Shown here piece after piece: positions 18,024-26,577 of a stretch of DNA of 64,000 nucleotides. The stretch is taken from assembly GCF_001512285.1 (NCBI RefSeq), contig NZ_LNUV01000001.1, positions 168,015-232,014 of the forward strand, given 5' to 3'. Origin of the DNA: Arthrobacter sp. EpRS71 (lineage in GTDB: Bacteria; Actinomycetota; Actinomycetes; Actinomycetales; Micrococcaceae). Made by a program: the position numbers and the translations under genes. The first letter of the stretch is position 1; every line of letters begins with the position of its first letter. Under the pieces are notes generated by a model. The model saw only the letters and a program-made list of their open reading frames with translations. It did not search any database and was not told the DNA's origin.

Positions 18024-18962
18024 GTGCTTAACGATGAGAACGTGGATTTATTTGATATCCGGCGGCTCGCCCTCTTGGTGGAGGTGGTGGAACAGGGATC
18101 CATCACGGCCGCGGCTGACATCATGATGTATTCGCCCTCGGCTGTCTCGCAGCAACTGCGCAAGTTGGAGCAGGAGGTGGGGCAACCCCTCCTCAACCGT
18201 CGGTCGCGCGGAGTTGTCCCCACGGAGGCGGGCCAGGTGCTGGCGGGTCACGCACGAAAGATCGTAGGTCAGATGCGTGCAGCGCGGTCCGACTTGGGCC
18301 AAATCGCCGGTTTGAACCGCGGCTCGTTGACCGTGGGCACGTTTCCCACGTTGGCCGGTTCATTTTTGCCAATGGTGATCCGCGCGTTCAAGAAGCGCTA
18401 CCCGGCGATCGGTCTATCCGTGCGGAGCGCCCGCTTCGATGAGCTCGTCTCGGACCTGGAGTCCGGAGTGACCGGACTGTGCCTGCTCTGGGACTACCCT
18501 TGGAACCGGTTCAACGATGAATCCATTCGCATCACGGAAGTCTTCCAGGAGAGCACTGTGATTCTGGTGGCCAAGGGGCACCCCCTGGCCGATCGTGACG
18601 AGGTGACCATGAAAGACCTCCGCAAGGAATCATGGATTGTCCGCGCGGAGGCCCATCCCGTGGTTGAGGTGCTTCAGCGATCCGCCCACGACGCCGGCTT
18701 TGAGCCGAACATCGGTTTTCTCGCCAACGATTACCAGGAGGCTCAGGCCATGGTGAGCGTCGGCATGGGTGTGGCGATGGTCCCCAAGACAGCGGTGGCC
18801 TTGCAACATCCGGACGTCAGGATTCTAAGCCTCGGCGCTGATGCCCCGCTGCGTCGGGTTCTCCTGGCCCAGCGCCAGGACAAGGTGTACGCACCCGCCG
18901 AGGTCGCTTTCCACGCAACGCTTCTGGAAATTGCGCGGGAACGGGGCGGCGACTATCTGTGA
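18024..18962 (+). CDS. LysR-family transcriptional regulator
   Basis: 312 aa from a GTG with AGGGAAGG 8 bp upstream; an in-frame GTG at 18042 is a second choice. The winged helix-turn-helix is LFDIRRLALLVEVVEQGSITAAADIMMYSPSAVSQQLRKLE, followed by a LysR substrate domain. It is divergent from the PrpF/MatC unit across 240 bp and only 122 bp upstream of the haloacid dehalogenase-like gene, so it may govern both directions. No convincing T-N11-A box was fixed by eye. Confidence 0.9.
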   Translation: MLNDENVDLFDIRRLALLVEVVEQGSITAAADIMMYSPSAVSQQLRKLEQEVGQPLLNRRSRGVVPTEAGQVLAGHARKIVGQMRAARSDLGQIAGLNRGSLTVGTFPTLAGSFLPMVIRAFKKRYPAIGLSVRSARFDELVSDLESGVTGLCLLWDYPWNRFNDESIRITEVFQESTVILVAKGHPLADRDEVTMKDLRKESWIVRAEAHPVVEVLQRSAHDAGFEPNIGFLANDYQEAQAMVSVGMGVAMVPKTAVALQHPDVRILSLGADAPLRRVLLAQRQDKVYAPAEVAFHATLLEIARERGGDYL

Positions 18963-19084
18963 CGTGATGGGCTGCGTTGGAGAGTGTGGAGGTTTATTTC
19001 GGCAGCGGCCCAGGTGGAAGAATTGGAGACCACCCCGCGGATGAGCGTCCCCGTAGTCTCACCCCGACCAGAAACGGAATTGAC

Positions 19085-19759
19085 ATGAAAGACACTGATC
19101 TCCGGCCGAAGTTCATCTCCTTTGACATCTACGGCACGCTGATCAATTTCGATCTCGATCCCACCACCCGGCATCTGCTTGACGGACGTATCTCCGACGA
19201 GCAGTGGCCTGCGTTCAAAAAGCAGTTCCGGGGGTACCGTTTTGATGAGGTGCTGGGGGACTACAAGCCCTATGAGCAGGTCCTCCAGGATTCTTTCGAC
19301 CGGGTGTGCAAGCGTTGGGGCATCGGGCCAACCCGAGGTGCAGGTGCATCGTTCGCCGACGCTGTCCGCAGCTGGGGTGCCCACCAGGACGTGCCGGCTC
19401 CGCTAAAGCTGATGGGCGAGAACTACAAGTTGGTGGCACTGTCCAACGCGGACACCAGCCACCTGGACATCAGCATCCCCGCGCTGGGCGCCGCCTTCCA
19501 TGCGGTGTTGACTGCTGAGCAGGCCCAGGCGTACAAGCCCAGGTATCAGGCCTTCGAATACATGCTGGACACCCTGAACGCCAAGCCGGAGGACTTCTTG
19601 CACGTCTCCTCCCACACCCGCTACGACATGCACCCCATGCACGATCTTGGATTCCGAAACCTCGTCCTGCTGGACCGTGGCTACGACCCCGTCACAGAGG
19701 GCTACGACTACACCACTGTTGAGTCGTTGGACCAGCTCAACAAGCACCTCGGGCTCTAA
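19085..19759 (+). CDS. HAD hydrolase, type II (S)-2-haloacid dehalogenase-like
   Basis: 224 aa. HAD motifs in order: nucleophile Asp14 in SFDIYGTLINF, motif II VALSNAD (about residue 120), the conserved Lys in AYKPRYQAFEYML, and motif IV HVSSHTRYDMHPMHDLGF. Length and order match L-2-haloacid dehalogenases, which turn (S)-2-haloacids into (R)-2-hydroxyacids, though related phosphatases exist. The gene lies 22 bp before a D-2-hydroxyacid dehydrogenase, which would accept that product. A strong ribosome site is lacking. Confidence 0.78.
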   Translation: MKDTDLRPKFISFDIYGTLINFDLDPTTRHLLDGRISDEQWPAFKKQFRGYRFDEVLGDYKPYEQVLQDSFDRVCKRWGIGPTRGAGASFADAVRSWGAHQDVPAPLKLMGENYKLVALSNADTSHLDISIPALGAAFHAVLTAEQAQAYKPRYQAFEYMLDTLNAKPEDFLHVSSHTRYDMHPMHDLGFRNLVLLDRGYDPVTEGYDYTTVESLDQLNKHLGL

Positions 19760-19781
19760 GCCTGCTACGAGGCGAAACATC

Positions 19782-20762
19782 ATGACCATGGCTGAAGCCA
19801 AGCGAGCAATTGTGGCTGTCCTGTATCGGGACGCCTTGCCGCCCCGATTGGGCGAGATCGAGGAACTGGCCGAGGTCCGGCTGACAAAGGCCGATGGGCT
19901 CGCCGAGGCGTTGGTCGGAGCGGACGTGCTGTATCAATGGCATTCGTTTTCACCTGCGCTGCGTGCGAACTGGTCCGCAGCTTCGTCCCTCACGTGGGTG
20001 CATGTTTCTGCGGCCGGCGTCAGCGAGCTCCTCTTCGACGATCTGGTTGACAGCGACATCGTGTACACGAACTCGCGGGGCGTCCTGAGCAGGGCGATTG
20101 CTGAGTTCGCGCTGGGGTTCGTCTTGGACATCGCGAAAGATGCGCAAGGCTCACTCAGGCTCCAGCAAGGCCGACGCTGGCAGCACCGGATCACCCGCAA
20201 GATCCAGGGCCAGCGGACCCTTGTGGTGGGGACAGGCTCCATCGGACGGGAAATCGCGTCCCTCTTCGGCGCCGTTGGTTTGCGTGTCAGCGGTGCGGCC
20301 CGCAGCAGCAGGCCAGGGGATGCGTACTTTGACGTGGTTCATTCGTCGAGGGATCTGGCCTTGGTGGTCCACGATTTCGACTACGTTGTGTTGGCCGCAC
20401 CTCTCACCGACGACACTCAGGGCTTGGTGGATGCGGATGTCCTTTCAGCCATGAAGCCCACAGCACATCTGATCAATGTGGGTCGCGGGGGATTGGTTCA
20501 CACAGACGCGCTGGTGGACGCGCTCCGCTCAGGATCCATCGCCGGCGCGGCACTGGATGTGGTCCACCCGGAACCGTTGCCCGAAGAGCACCCGCTGTGG
20601 GCCATGGGCAACGTCATCCTGACCCCTCACATGAGCGGCGACACCGAAGGTTACCTTGAGGATCTGGACGGGGTGTTCGTGGACAATCTCCAGCGTTTCA
20701 TCCGGGGGGAACGGCTGCTGAACATTGTGGACAAAAGGCTTGGGTTCGTTCCCGGGCCTTGA
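19782..20762 (+). CDS. D-isomer 2-hydroxyacid dehydrogenase family protein
   Basis: 326 aa, ATG at 19782 behind GAGGCG; an ATG two codons later is possible. The NAD-binding loop VVGTGSIGREIA is near residue 148. Family active-site elements are the Arg in INVGRGGLVHTDAL, the acidic stretch HPEPLPEEHPLW and the His in ILTPHMSG. It should oxidise a D-2-hydroxyacid or reduce a 2-oxoacid, using NAD(P). Following the dehalogenase-like gene it would complete conversion of an (S)-2-haloacid to a 2-oxoacid. Confidence 0.85.
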   Translation: MTMAEAKRAIVAVLYRDALPPRLGEIEELAEVRLTKADGLAEALVGADVLYQWHSFSPALRANWSAASSLTWVHVSAAGVSELLFDDLVDSDIVYTNSRGVLSRAIAEFALGFVLDIAKDAQGSLRLQQGRRWQHRITRKIQGQRTLVVGTGSIGREIASLFGAVGLRVSGAARSSRPGDAYFDVVHSSRDLALVVHDFDYVVLAAPLTDDTQGLVDADVLSAMKPTAHLINVGRGGLVHTDALVDALRSGSIAGAALDVVHPEPLPEEHPLWAMGNVILTPHMSGDTEGYLEDLDGVFVDNLQRFIRGERLLNIVDKRLGFVPGP

Positions 20763-20839
20763 TTTCAGGTTCCTTATGACGAGGCAGTGAATCCGGACAC
20801 ATTGTTACGGGTTCCCGGAGGGTTAATTTTCATGCAGAA

Positions 20840-20858
20840 AAAGGTAAGGCTAACCTAA
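20840..20858 (+). promoter_or_regulatory. DtxR/IdeR-type iron box
   Basis: The 19-mer AAAGGTAAGGCTAACCTAA matches the actinobacterial iron-regulator consensus TTAGGTTAGGCTAACCTAA at 16 of 19 positions, with the right half perfect. It ends 18 bp before the first codon of the second Opp-type importer. IdeR/DtxR with ferrous iron usually represses genes behind such boxes, so the operon is predicted to be induced on iron starvation. The match is seen; iron control is inference from the family. Confidence 0.78.
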
Positions 20859-20876
20859 ATAGTCTCCATTTTCCCC

Positions 20877-22466
20877 ATGCCCACCCGTTCGGGCATAAAA
20901 CGCAGGCGGTTCCCTTTGCGCACTCCCAGCCGATCCACGGCAGCCCTCGGGCTGGCAGCACTCCTCACTCTTTCCGGATGTGGGCTCAGCGGCGGCCAGC
21001 CTGCTTCCGCCGGGAAGGTGGCCGACACCAACCAGCGCATCGTGGTGGACAACTTCCGCGCACCCGTGGCCAACTGGGCCCCCGAGTCCGACGCCGCGTA
21101 TATCCTGTCACTGTCCGGCTGCTTGGAGACCCTCACCAAGTACGATTCCGCCCAAGGGAAAGTGGTTCCGTTCCTGGCCACCGAATGGAAGCAGGCCTCG
21201 CCGTTGGAATGGGACTTCACCCTCCGTGAAGGCGTGAAATTCCAGGATGGGACCGATCTCACCGCAGAGGCGGTGGCCGCCTCACTGAATCACGTTCTTG
21301 AGGCTAAAGTGCCTGCCCGGGCGTTCAGCCCAAGCGTGGTCAGTGCCGTGAAGGCCACCGATGCCAAGACTGTTCGTGTGACAACGCCTGTGGAGAATCC
21401 ACTGGTGCCGTTCCGGCTTGCAAGCGTGAACACCGGCATTCTGGCCCCGGCTGCCTACGGGGCTGCCACTGTTGATCCCTTCGGTCACTGCACGGGCCCC
21501 TTTACTCCAGTATCGGAGAAGGCGAAGCAGTCTCTGACATTGGACCGCAACGAAAACTACTGGGGCGGAGAGGTTCAGCTTGCGGGTGCTGAGGTCCGCT
21601 TCATCACCAACGGCGCCACACGCGCTGCGCAGGTACAAACCGGCGAGGCTGATATTTCACTTTCCATCCCGGCCTCTGCCTTGTCCACTCTGCAGAGTGC
21701 CCCTGAGGTTTCCGTGCTGAAGGCAGACTCACCACGCACGGCCACGCTGTATATGAACAACGGCCGGGCGCCTTTCAACAACGTCGATTTCCGCAAGGCC
21801 CTCCGCTCAGCACTGGACCTTGAGGCGTTGGCTGCCAGCGTGTACGAGGGCGCCGCGCTTCCGGCTGCCGGCCCTTACGCACCTTCAGAACCGTGGGCCT
21901 CGAGCGATGCAACCCCACCCAAGCAGGACGTTGAGGAAGCGAAGAAGCTCCTCGCGGCCGCCGGCTACACGGCCGCCAAGCCGTTGGAAATCATCGCGAT
22001 TGTTGAAAGGGCCGAGTTCGCCGACGTCGCAACCGTGATCCAGGACAACCTCAAGAACATCGGTGTACCTGTAACTATTCAGGCCAAGGAATACGCCTCC
22101 GCGGAACCCGACGTTCTGGCCGGCAACTACGACATGATCCTGAGTCAGCGCAACCGGCTCATCGACATCGCTGATCCCATTGGCTTCCTGACGGCCGACT
22201 ACACGTGCAAGGGTTCTTATAACCTCAGCCATTTCTGCAACGAAGAATATGACGCGATCATTGCCGAAGCTGCCCGCACTTCCACTACCGAGGAACGCTA
22301 CAAGCTGTATGCCAAGGCCGGTCAACTGCTGAACGACCAGGCAGTCAACCTCTGGCTGGTCAACGAACAAGCCACCGACGCCGTCCGCAGCAACGTCCTC
22401 TCCTACGTTCAGGATCCGCTGGCCCGTTACGTCCTAACGGCACAGACGGCCAAGTCCGGCTCCTAG
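20877..22466 (+). CDS. ABC importer substrate-binding lipoprotein, family 5, behind an iron box
   Basis: 529 aa from the ATG at 20877. There is no clear ribosome site for that start; a TTG at 20916 with AGGCGG in front is an alternative and would still leave a full lipoprotein signal. The lipobox is LSGC, near residue 36. SBP_bac_5 features include FLATEWKQ, GVKFQDGTDLTAEAVAASLNH and NNVDFRKALRSALD. The IdeR-type box just upstream suggests an iron-related ligand such as a metallophore or metal complex rather than a nutrient peptide. The ligand cannot be read from the sequence. Confidence 0.87.
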   Translation: MPTRSGIKRRRFPLRTPSRSTAALGLAALLTLSGCGLSGGQPASAGKVADTNQRIVVDNFRAPVANWAPESDAAYILSLSGCLETLTKYDSAQGKVVPFLATEWKQASPLEWDFTLREGVKFQDGTDLTAEAVAASLNHVLEAKVPARAFSPSVVSAVKATDAKTVRVTTPVENPLVPFRLASVNTGILAPAAYGAATVDPFGHCTGPFTPVSEKAKQSLTLDRNENYWGGEVQLAGAEVRFITNGATRAAQVQTGEADISLSIPASALSTLQSAPEVSVLKADSPRTATLYMNNGRAPFNNVDFRKALRSALDLEALAASVYEGAALPAAGPYAPSEPWASSDATPPKQDVEEAKKLLAAAGYTAAKPLEIIAIVERAEFADVATVIQDNLKNIGVPVTIQAKEYASAEPDVLAGNYDMILSQRNRLIDIADPIGFLTADYTCKGSYNLSHFCNEEYDAIIAEAARTSTTEERYKLYAKAGQLLNDQAVNLWLVNEQATDAVRSNVLSYVQDPLARYVLTAQTAKSGS

Positions 22467-22498
22467 CAACGAAACTGCGGGCCTACGGACAAACCGGC

Positions 22499-23440
22499 AT
22501 GATAACGTTCCTCACGAAGCGGACGGCGACCCTTGTGGTCGCCGTCCTGTTGTCGTCTTTCGCTGTGTTCCTGATCCCTTATGTGACCCCGGGCGACCCT
22601 GTCCGGAAGATCATCCGTTCCCGCGTCGCCGGGGATGTGGTGGACGACGCGACCGTTCGGGCTTTGGGCGAGAGCCTTGGACTCAACGACCCCCTCCCCG
22701 TGCAATACCTGCGCTGGCTGGGGGACTTCTTCACCGGGGACATGGGGTTGTCCCATATCAGCAGGACACCCGTGGTTGATCAAGTGTTGCCGGCTTTGGG
22801 CATCACGTTGAGCCTGGTGATCGTCGCGCTGGGCACCGCTGTGGTGGTGTCTTTGCCGTTGGGGATTATTGCGGCGCTGAAACAAGGAAGTAGAACGGAC
22901 AAGTTGATCACCACGGTCACGCAGTCCTTCATCGCCATGCCTGAATACTGGCTGGCGCCTCTATTGGTTCTGCTGTTTGCCCTCAAGCTGTCCCTGCTGC
23001 CCTCTGCGGGATGGAACACAGCGTCCTCGATCGTGCTGCCGGCGGCCACACTGGCGCTGCGGCCCATCAGCTTTTTCACCTCCGCCGTGCGGTCAGGAAT
23101 GATCGATGCCCTCGACGCCGAACACCTTTCCGCCGCGCGCGCCCGGGGTTTGAGCCACGTTCAGACAGTCATCAGGCATGTTGTGCCGAACGGCCTGGTG
23201 CCGTTGTCCACACTGTTTGCGGTGTGGTTTGCGGGTCTGCTGGGAGGTTCGGTGATTGTGGAGGTGATCTTCGCGATTCCGGGGATGGGCAGGCTCCTGT
23301 TCGACGCCGTGGTCAACAGCGACATCCCGTTAGCCCAGGGCGGTGTGGTGGTAGTGGTGGCACTGGCAGTCGCGATCACCACTCTTGCCGATTTCCTGCA
23401 TCGGATCCTGAGCCCGAAGGTGAGTGGCGCCCTTGCGTAA
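22499..23440 (+). CDS. ABC importer permease, DppB/NikB type
   Basis: 313 aa. N-terminus MITFLTKRTATLVVAVLLSS, then VTPGDPVRKIIRSR and the EAA loop SAARARGLSHVQTVIRHVVPNGLVP (near residue 205) mark a DppB/NikB-type subunit. It is 32 bp after the binding protein and overlaps the next permease by 17 bp. It should form half of the membrane channel of the candidate iron-regulated importer. Confidence 0.9.
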   Translation: MITFLTKRTATLVVAVLLSSFAVFLIPYVTPGDPVRKIIRSRVAGDVVDDATVRALGESLGLNDPLPVQYLRWLGDFFTGDMGLSHISRTPVVDQVLPALGITLSLVIVALGTAVVVSLPLGIIAALKQGSRTDKLITTVTQSFIAMPEYWLAPLLVLLFALKLSLLPSAGWNTASSIVLPAATLALRPISFFTSAVRSGMIDALDAEHLSAARARGLSHVQTVIRHVVPNGLVPLSTLFAVWFAGLLGGSVIVEVIFAIPGMGRLLFDAVVNSDIPLAQGGVVVVVALAVAITTLADFLHRILSPKVSGALA

Positions 23441-24269
23441 CCGTTCAGCGATCGACGCTGCCGCCGTCGTGATTCTCGTGCTTATTGTCGGTGCTGTGGC
23501 TGCCGCACCGTGGCTGTCGCCGTTCCCACCGGATGATCAGAACCTCGCCGCACGGCTTGCACCTCCCAGCGCTACGCACTGGCTGGGAACGGACCACCTT
23601 GGGCGGGACACGCTGAGCAGACTGCTCGACGGCGGCCGCTTCTCTTTGATGGTTGCCTTACTGGCCACCGTGCTCACCGGCATCATGGGTTTGGTGATAG
23701 GTGTTCTCAGTGCCCGCCGCAAGGGCTGGCTTGATGAGCTGTTCACACGCACCAATGACGTCTTGCTGGCGTTGCCCGAAATGGTGGTGGCCTTGTTCAT
23801 TGTGGCTGCCATGGGCACAGGCTTCACATCACTGCTGGTGGCCCTGACGGTGACAGGGTGGACGCCGTTTGCGCGGTTGGCCCGGACTCTGGCCTATGAC
23901 ATCTCGGCAAGAGGCTTCGTCGAAGCGGCACGGGTGGTGGGTTGTTCGCCGTCGTTCATTGTTTTCCGCCACATCCTTCCGCATCTGGCCGCCCCAATGC
24001 TGGGGCAGGCAACGCTGCGCTTCGGCCAGCTCCTGATCAGCGTAGGCGCCCTGTCCTATCTGGGGCTCGGCGTCCAGCCGCCGCAATCAGACTGGGGTTC
24101 CATGCTGGCGGCAGCGCAACCCTACGCAGAAAGGGCGCCGTGGGGGATCATCGCTCCCGGATTCGCTGTGTTTCTGGTTGCTCTATGCGTGACATTGATC
24201 GGTCAACGGGCATCGCGCCGGGCCTCGGATCCGGTGGACGTCCTGGTGGTGGAGGGCCAGCATGCCTGA
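23424..24269 (+). CDS. ABC importer permease, DppC/NikC type
   Basis: 281 aa from a GTG inside the previous gene; a TTG three codons later would shorten the overlap. The DppC signature HWLGTDHLGRDTLSRLLDGGR is near residue 51 and the EAA loop VEAARVVGCSPSFIVFRHILPHLAAP near residue 165. It overlaps the ATPase gene by 8 bp. It is somewhat shorter than the DppC subunit of the fructan importer because it lacks the long N-terminal extension. Confidence 0.9.
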   Translation: MAPLRNRSAIDAAAVVILVLIVGAVAAAPWLSPFPPDDQNLAARLAPPSATHWLGTDHLGRDTLSRLLDGGRFSLMVALLATVLTGIMGLVIGVLSARRKGWLDELFTRTNDVLLALPEMVVALFIVAAMGTGFTSLLVALTVTGWTPFARLARTLAYDISARGFVEAARVVGCSPSFIVFRHILPHLAAPMLGQATLRFGQLLISVGALSYLGLGVQPPQSDWGSMLAAAQPYAERAPWGIIAPGFAVFLVALCVTLIGQRASRRASDPVDVLVVEGQHA

Positions 24270-25845
24270 TCTAATAGTTGAGGATCTGACAGTCCACAGC
24301 ACGGTGACGGGGCGCCCCATCCTGGATGCTGTCAGCCTGGCAGTGAAACCCGGCGAGTTCGTGGCGCTCGTGGGAGGTTCTGGTTCGGGGAAGACCATGA
24401 CTGCGCGGTCGGTCATGCAGCTGCTTCCGCAGCCGTTGAGGGTTCAGTCCGGCTCCGTCCGGCTCGGCTCCCTGGATGTCACCGGGGCATCGGAATCAGA
24501 GTTGAACCGCATCCGGGGTGGCCGGTTGGGAATGCTGTTCCAGCAGCCAAAAAAGATGTTCAACCCCAATAAGAGCATCGGAGCCCACCTCCGGGAACCC
24601 CTCAAACTTCACGCAGGCCTGCGCGGCCACGCGGCGAAGACGAAAGTGTTTGACTTGTTGGCCGAGGTGGGCTTCGAGGATCCGCAGAGGGGCGCAAGCT
24701 CTTATCCGCATCAGCTTTCCGGCGGCATGGCGCAACGAGCCATGACTGCCATGGCCTTGGCCGGCCAGCCCGAGATCCTTCTGGCGGACGAGCCAACGTC
24801 CGCCCTGGACAAAGTTTTGGAGCAACAAATCCTGGAGTTGTTGGACCGGCAGCGGATCCAGCGCGGCCTGGGGATCCTCTACATCACCCATAACCTTGCC
24901 TCAGTAGCTGCCTTTGCGGACAGGGTGCTGGTCATGGATGCCGGCGTGATCGTTGAATCCGGCACTACCGAGACGGTCTTGGGGCGGCCCAAGACGGAGT
25001 ACACCCGCAGGCTCCTTGAAGCGTCCAACCTTGCTCCCACGGGAATCGCGGCGCCACCCACCCACCAGCGCACCGCCCTGAGGCTGACAAACGTGGTGAA
25101 ACACTTCGGATCCGGGAGGCGCCGTGGGCGACCTGCCCTGGACTCGATCTCCTTGGACGTCAAACAGGGAGAAATTCTGGGTGTCCTGGGCCAGTCAGGA
25201 TCAGGGAAGAGTACGCTTGCACGGGCCATTGTTGGGCTCGAAGGCATCAGCAGCGGAACCATCAGCAGGACTCTTGTGGGCGGTGATGCAAGCCCGACAG
25301 CCGTGCAGCTGGTGTTCCAGGAGCCCCACGATTCCTTTGACCCGCGGATGACGCTCCGCGCAAGCCTCGAAGCACCGCTTCGGTCGCGCACGGAGCTCAC
25401 GCCAGGGGAACGCTCCCGCAGAGTCACCGCCGCCATGGAAGAGGTGGAGCTGGATCCCGCCCTTTTGGACCGGCGCCCGGGTCAATGCTCGGGAGGGCAA
25501 TTGCAGCGGGTCACCATTGCCCGGGCGTTGCTCTTGGAGCCCGAAGTACTCATCTGTGATGAAGCAACGTCCGCCCTGGATGCTCTGACCCAGCGGACCA
25601 TTCTTGATCTGTTGCAGCGTCTTCACCGGGACCGCGCGTTGACGCTGGTGATCATCACCCATGACATGGACGTGGTGAGGCACATGTGCCAGCGGGTGGC
25701 AGTCCTCTACCAAGGACGACTTGTGGAGCTCGCTGACACGGACAGGTTCTTTACGGATCCGCAGCATCAGCACAGCCAAGCCCTCGTTTCGGCAGCCATT
25801 CCATGCCGGGGCCTGCACTTGAAGAAAATCAGGGCGGCTCATTAG
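24262..25845 (+). CDS. ABC importer dual ATPase, DppD-DppF fusion
   Basis: 527 aa with two full nucleotide-binding domains. Domain 1 has Walker A GGSGSGKT (about residue 38), signature LSGGMAQR and Walker B ILLADEPTSALD. Domain 2 has Walker A GQSGSGKST (about residue 312), signature CSGGQLQR with Cys in place of the usual Leu, and Walker B VLICDEATSALD with Ala in place of Pro. Fusion of D and F subunits is common in GsiA/YejF-type importers. It is the last gene of the operon, before a hairpin terminator. Confidence 0.9.
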   Translation: MPDLIVEDLTVHSTVTGRPILDAVSLAVKPGEFVALVGGSGSGKTMTARSVMQLLPQPLRVQSGSVRLGSLDVTGASESELNRIRGGRLGMLFQQPKKMFNPNKSIGAHLREPLKLHAGLRGHAAKTKVFDLLAEVGFEDPQRGASSYPHQLSGGMAQRAMTAMALAGQPEILLADEPTSALDKVLEQQILELLDRQRIQRGLGILYITHNLASVAAFADRVLVMDAGVIVESGTTETVLGRPKTEYTRRLLEASNLAPTGIAAPPTHQRTALRLTNVVKHFGSGRRRGRPALDSISLDVKQGEILGVLGQSGSGKSTLARAIVGLEGISSGTISRTLVGGDASPTAVQLVFQEPHDSFDPRMTLRASLEAPLRSRTELTPGERSRRVTAAMEEVELDPALLDRRPGQCSGGQLQRVTIARALLLEPEVLICDEATSALDALTQRTILDLLQRLHRDRALTLVIITHDMDVVRHMCQRVAVLYQGRLVELADTDRFFTDPQHQHSQALVSAAIPCRGLHLKKIRAAH

Positions 25846-25880
25846 GCCGCCTGCCGAGGTCACACCACAACCGATCACGC

Positions 25881-25914
25881 TCAACCCCCTTGCCGTCTGC
25901 GGTAAGGGGGTTGA
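25881..25914 (+). terminator. hairpin terminator after the iron-box ABC operon
   Basis: TCAACCCCCTTGCC pairs with GGTAAGGGGGTTGA (14 bp with one mismatch, 6-base loop), followed by TTGTCG. It lies 35 bp after the dual-ATPase stop and separates that operon from the inositol region. Confidence 0.75.
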
Positions 25915-25955
25915 TTGTCGTCGTCGCAGGGAGGGCTTCCGCGGAGTTGATGTTC

Positions 25956-25997
25956 TTGAGTTTGCCTCCGCATATTTGTTAGTATGACAGGACAAAC
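25956..25997 (+). promoter_or_regulatory. promoter of the tautomerase gene with inositol-region motif
   Basis: A -35 TTGAGT (25956-25961) and -10 TAGTAT (25980-25985) are 18 bp apart. The motif ATGACAGGACAAAC at 25984-25997 covers the start of transcription; near-identical sequence recurs before iolC and before the ABC importer at 41 kb. An AGGAG ribosome site follows at once, so the leader is short. Confidence 0.55.
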
Positions 25998-26010
25998 TTA
26001 GGAGATAAAA

Positions 26011-26415
26011 ATGCCGCTTGTTCGAATCGACGTCAACCAAGGCCGCTCGCCGGAGGAGCTGACCGCCCTAAGCCGCGCCATCCATGACGCCATCCTCGCG
26101 GAGTATGGGATTCCGGAGAGGGATTACTTTCATATCCTCACTGAGCATGCCCAGGGTCAGATCGTCGCCCAGGATGCCGGCCTGGGTTTTGAGCGAAGCC
26201 CCGGCGTCGTCATGATCCAGATCTTCACCCAGGGTGGGCGCAGTCAAGCTTCCAAGAGTTCTCTCTTTGAGGCTATCGCCAAGGGCCTTGCGCGGGTGGG
26301 GGTGTCCGGCGAGGACGTCTTCGTTGGCTATGTGGAGAACTCGCCAGGCGACTGGTCGTTCGGCTTCGGACGCAGCCAATATGTCACGGGAGAACTGGCC
26401 GTTCCGAGCAAGTAG
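26011..26415 (+). CDS. tautomerase-superfamily protein (4-oxalocrotonate tautomerase fold)
   Basis: 134 aa with Pro as second residue (MPLVRIDVNQGRSPEEL), the catalytic base of this superfamily once the initiator Met is removed. The length, twice that of classic 4-OT monomers, and the stretches HAIHDAILAEYGIPERDYFHIL-like and VMIQIFTQGGRSQASK resemble the longer Tautomerase_2/3 group. A good AGGAGAT site precedes it. It lies 162 bp before iolC and shares its upstream motif, so it may act on an oxo-intermediate of inositol catabolism. That role is inference; no such step is established. Confidence 0.78.
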   Translation: MPLVRIDVNQGRSPEELTALSRAIHDAILAEYGIPERDYFHILTEHAQGQIVAQDAGLGFERSPGVVMIQIFTQGGRSQASKSSLFEAIAKGLARVGVSGEDVFVGYVENSPGDWSFGFGRSQYVTGELAVPSK

Positions 26416-26432
26416 AGATGCTTGGTGTCATG

Positions 26433-26485
26433 TTGTAAATATGTCAGTACAAACCTTTGACAGGACATTAAATCTGGTGCAAAGT
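26433..26485 (+). promoter_or_regulatory. iolC promoter with conserved upstream motif
   Basis: The -35 TTGACA lies at 26457-26462 with a weak -10 (CAAAGT, 26480-26485) 17 bp on. The motif ATGTCAGTACAAAC (26441-26454) ends two bases before the -35. The same motif with the same 2-base gap to TTGACA occurs at 41149-41170 before the ABC importer. The 12-mer TTGACAGGACAT here also occurs on the minus strand at 40048-40059. These shared elements point to a common regulator of the inositol genes. Confidence 0.6.
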
Positions 26486-26577
26486 AGTCATGTGGCCCCG
26501 CTCACTGAGGGGTGGCAAGGCATTGGGGCCCAGCGCTCAAAGGTTTAGAGTTCACAAGAGAAAGGTCAACGATCACC

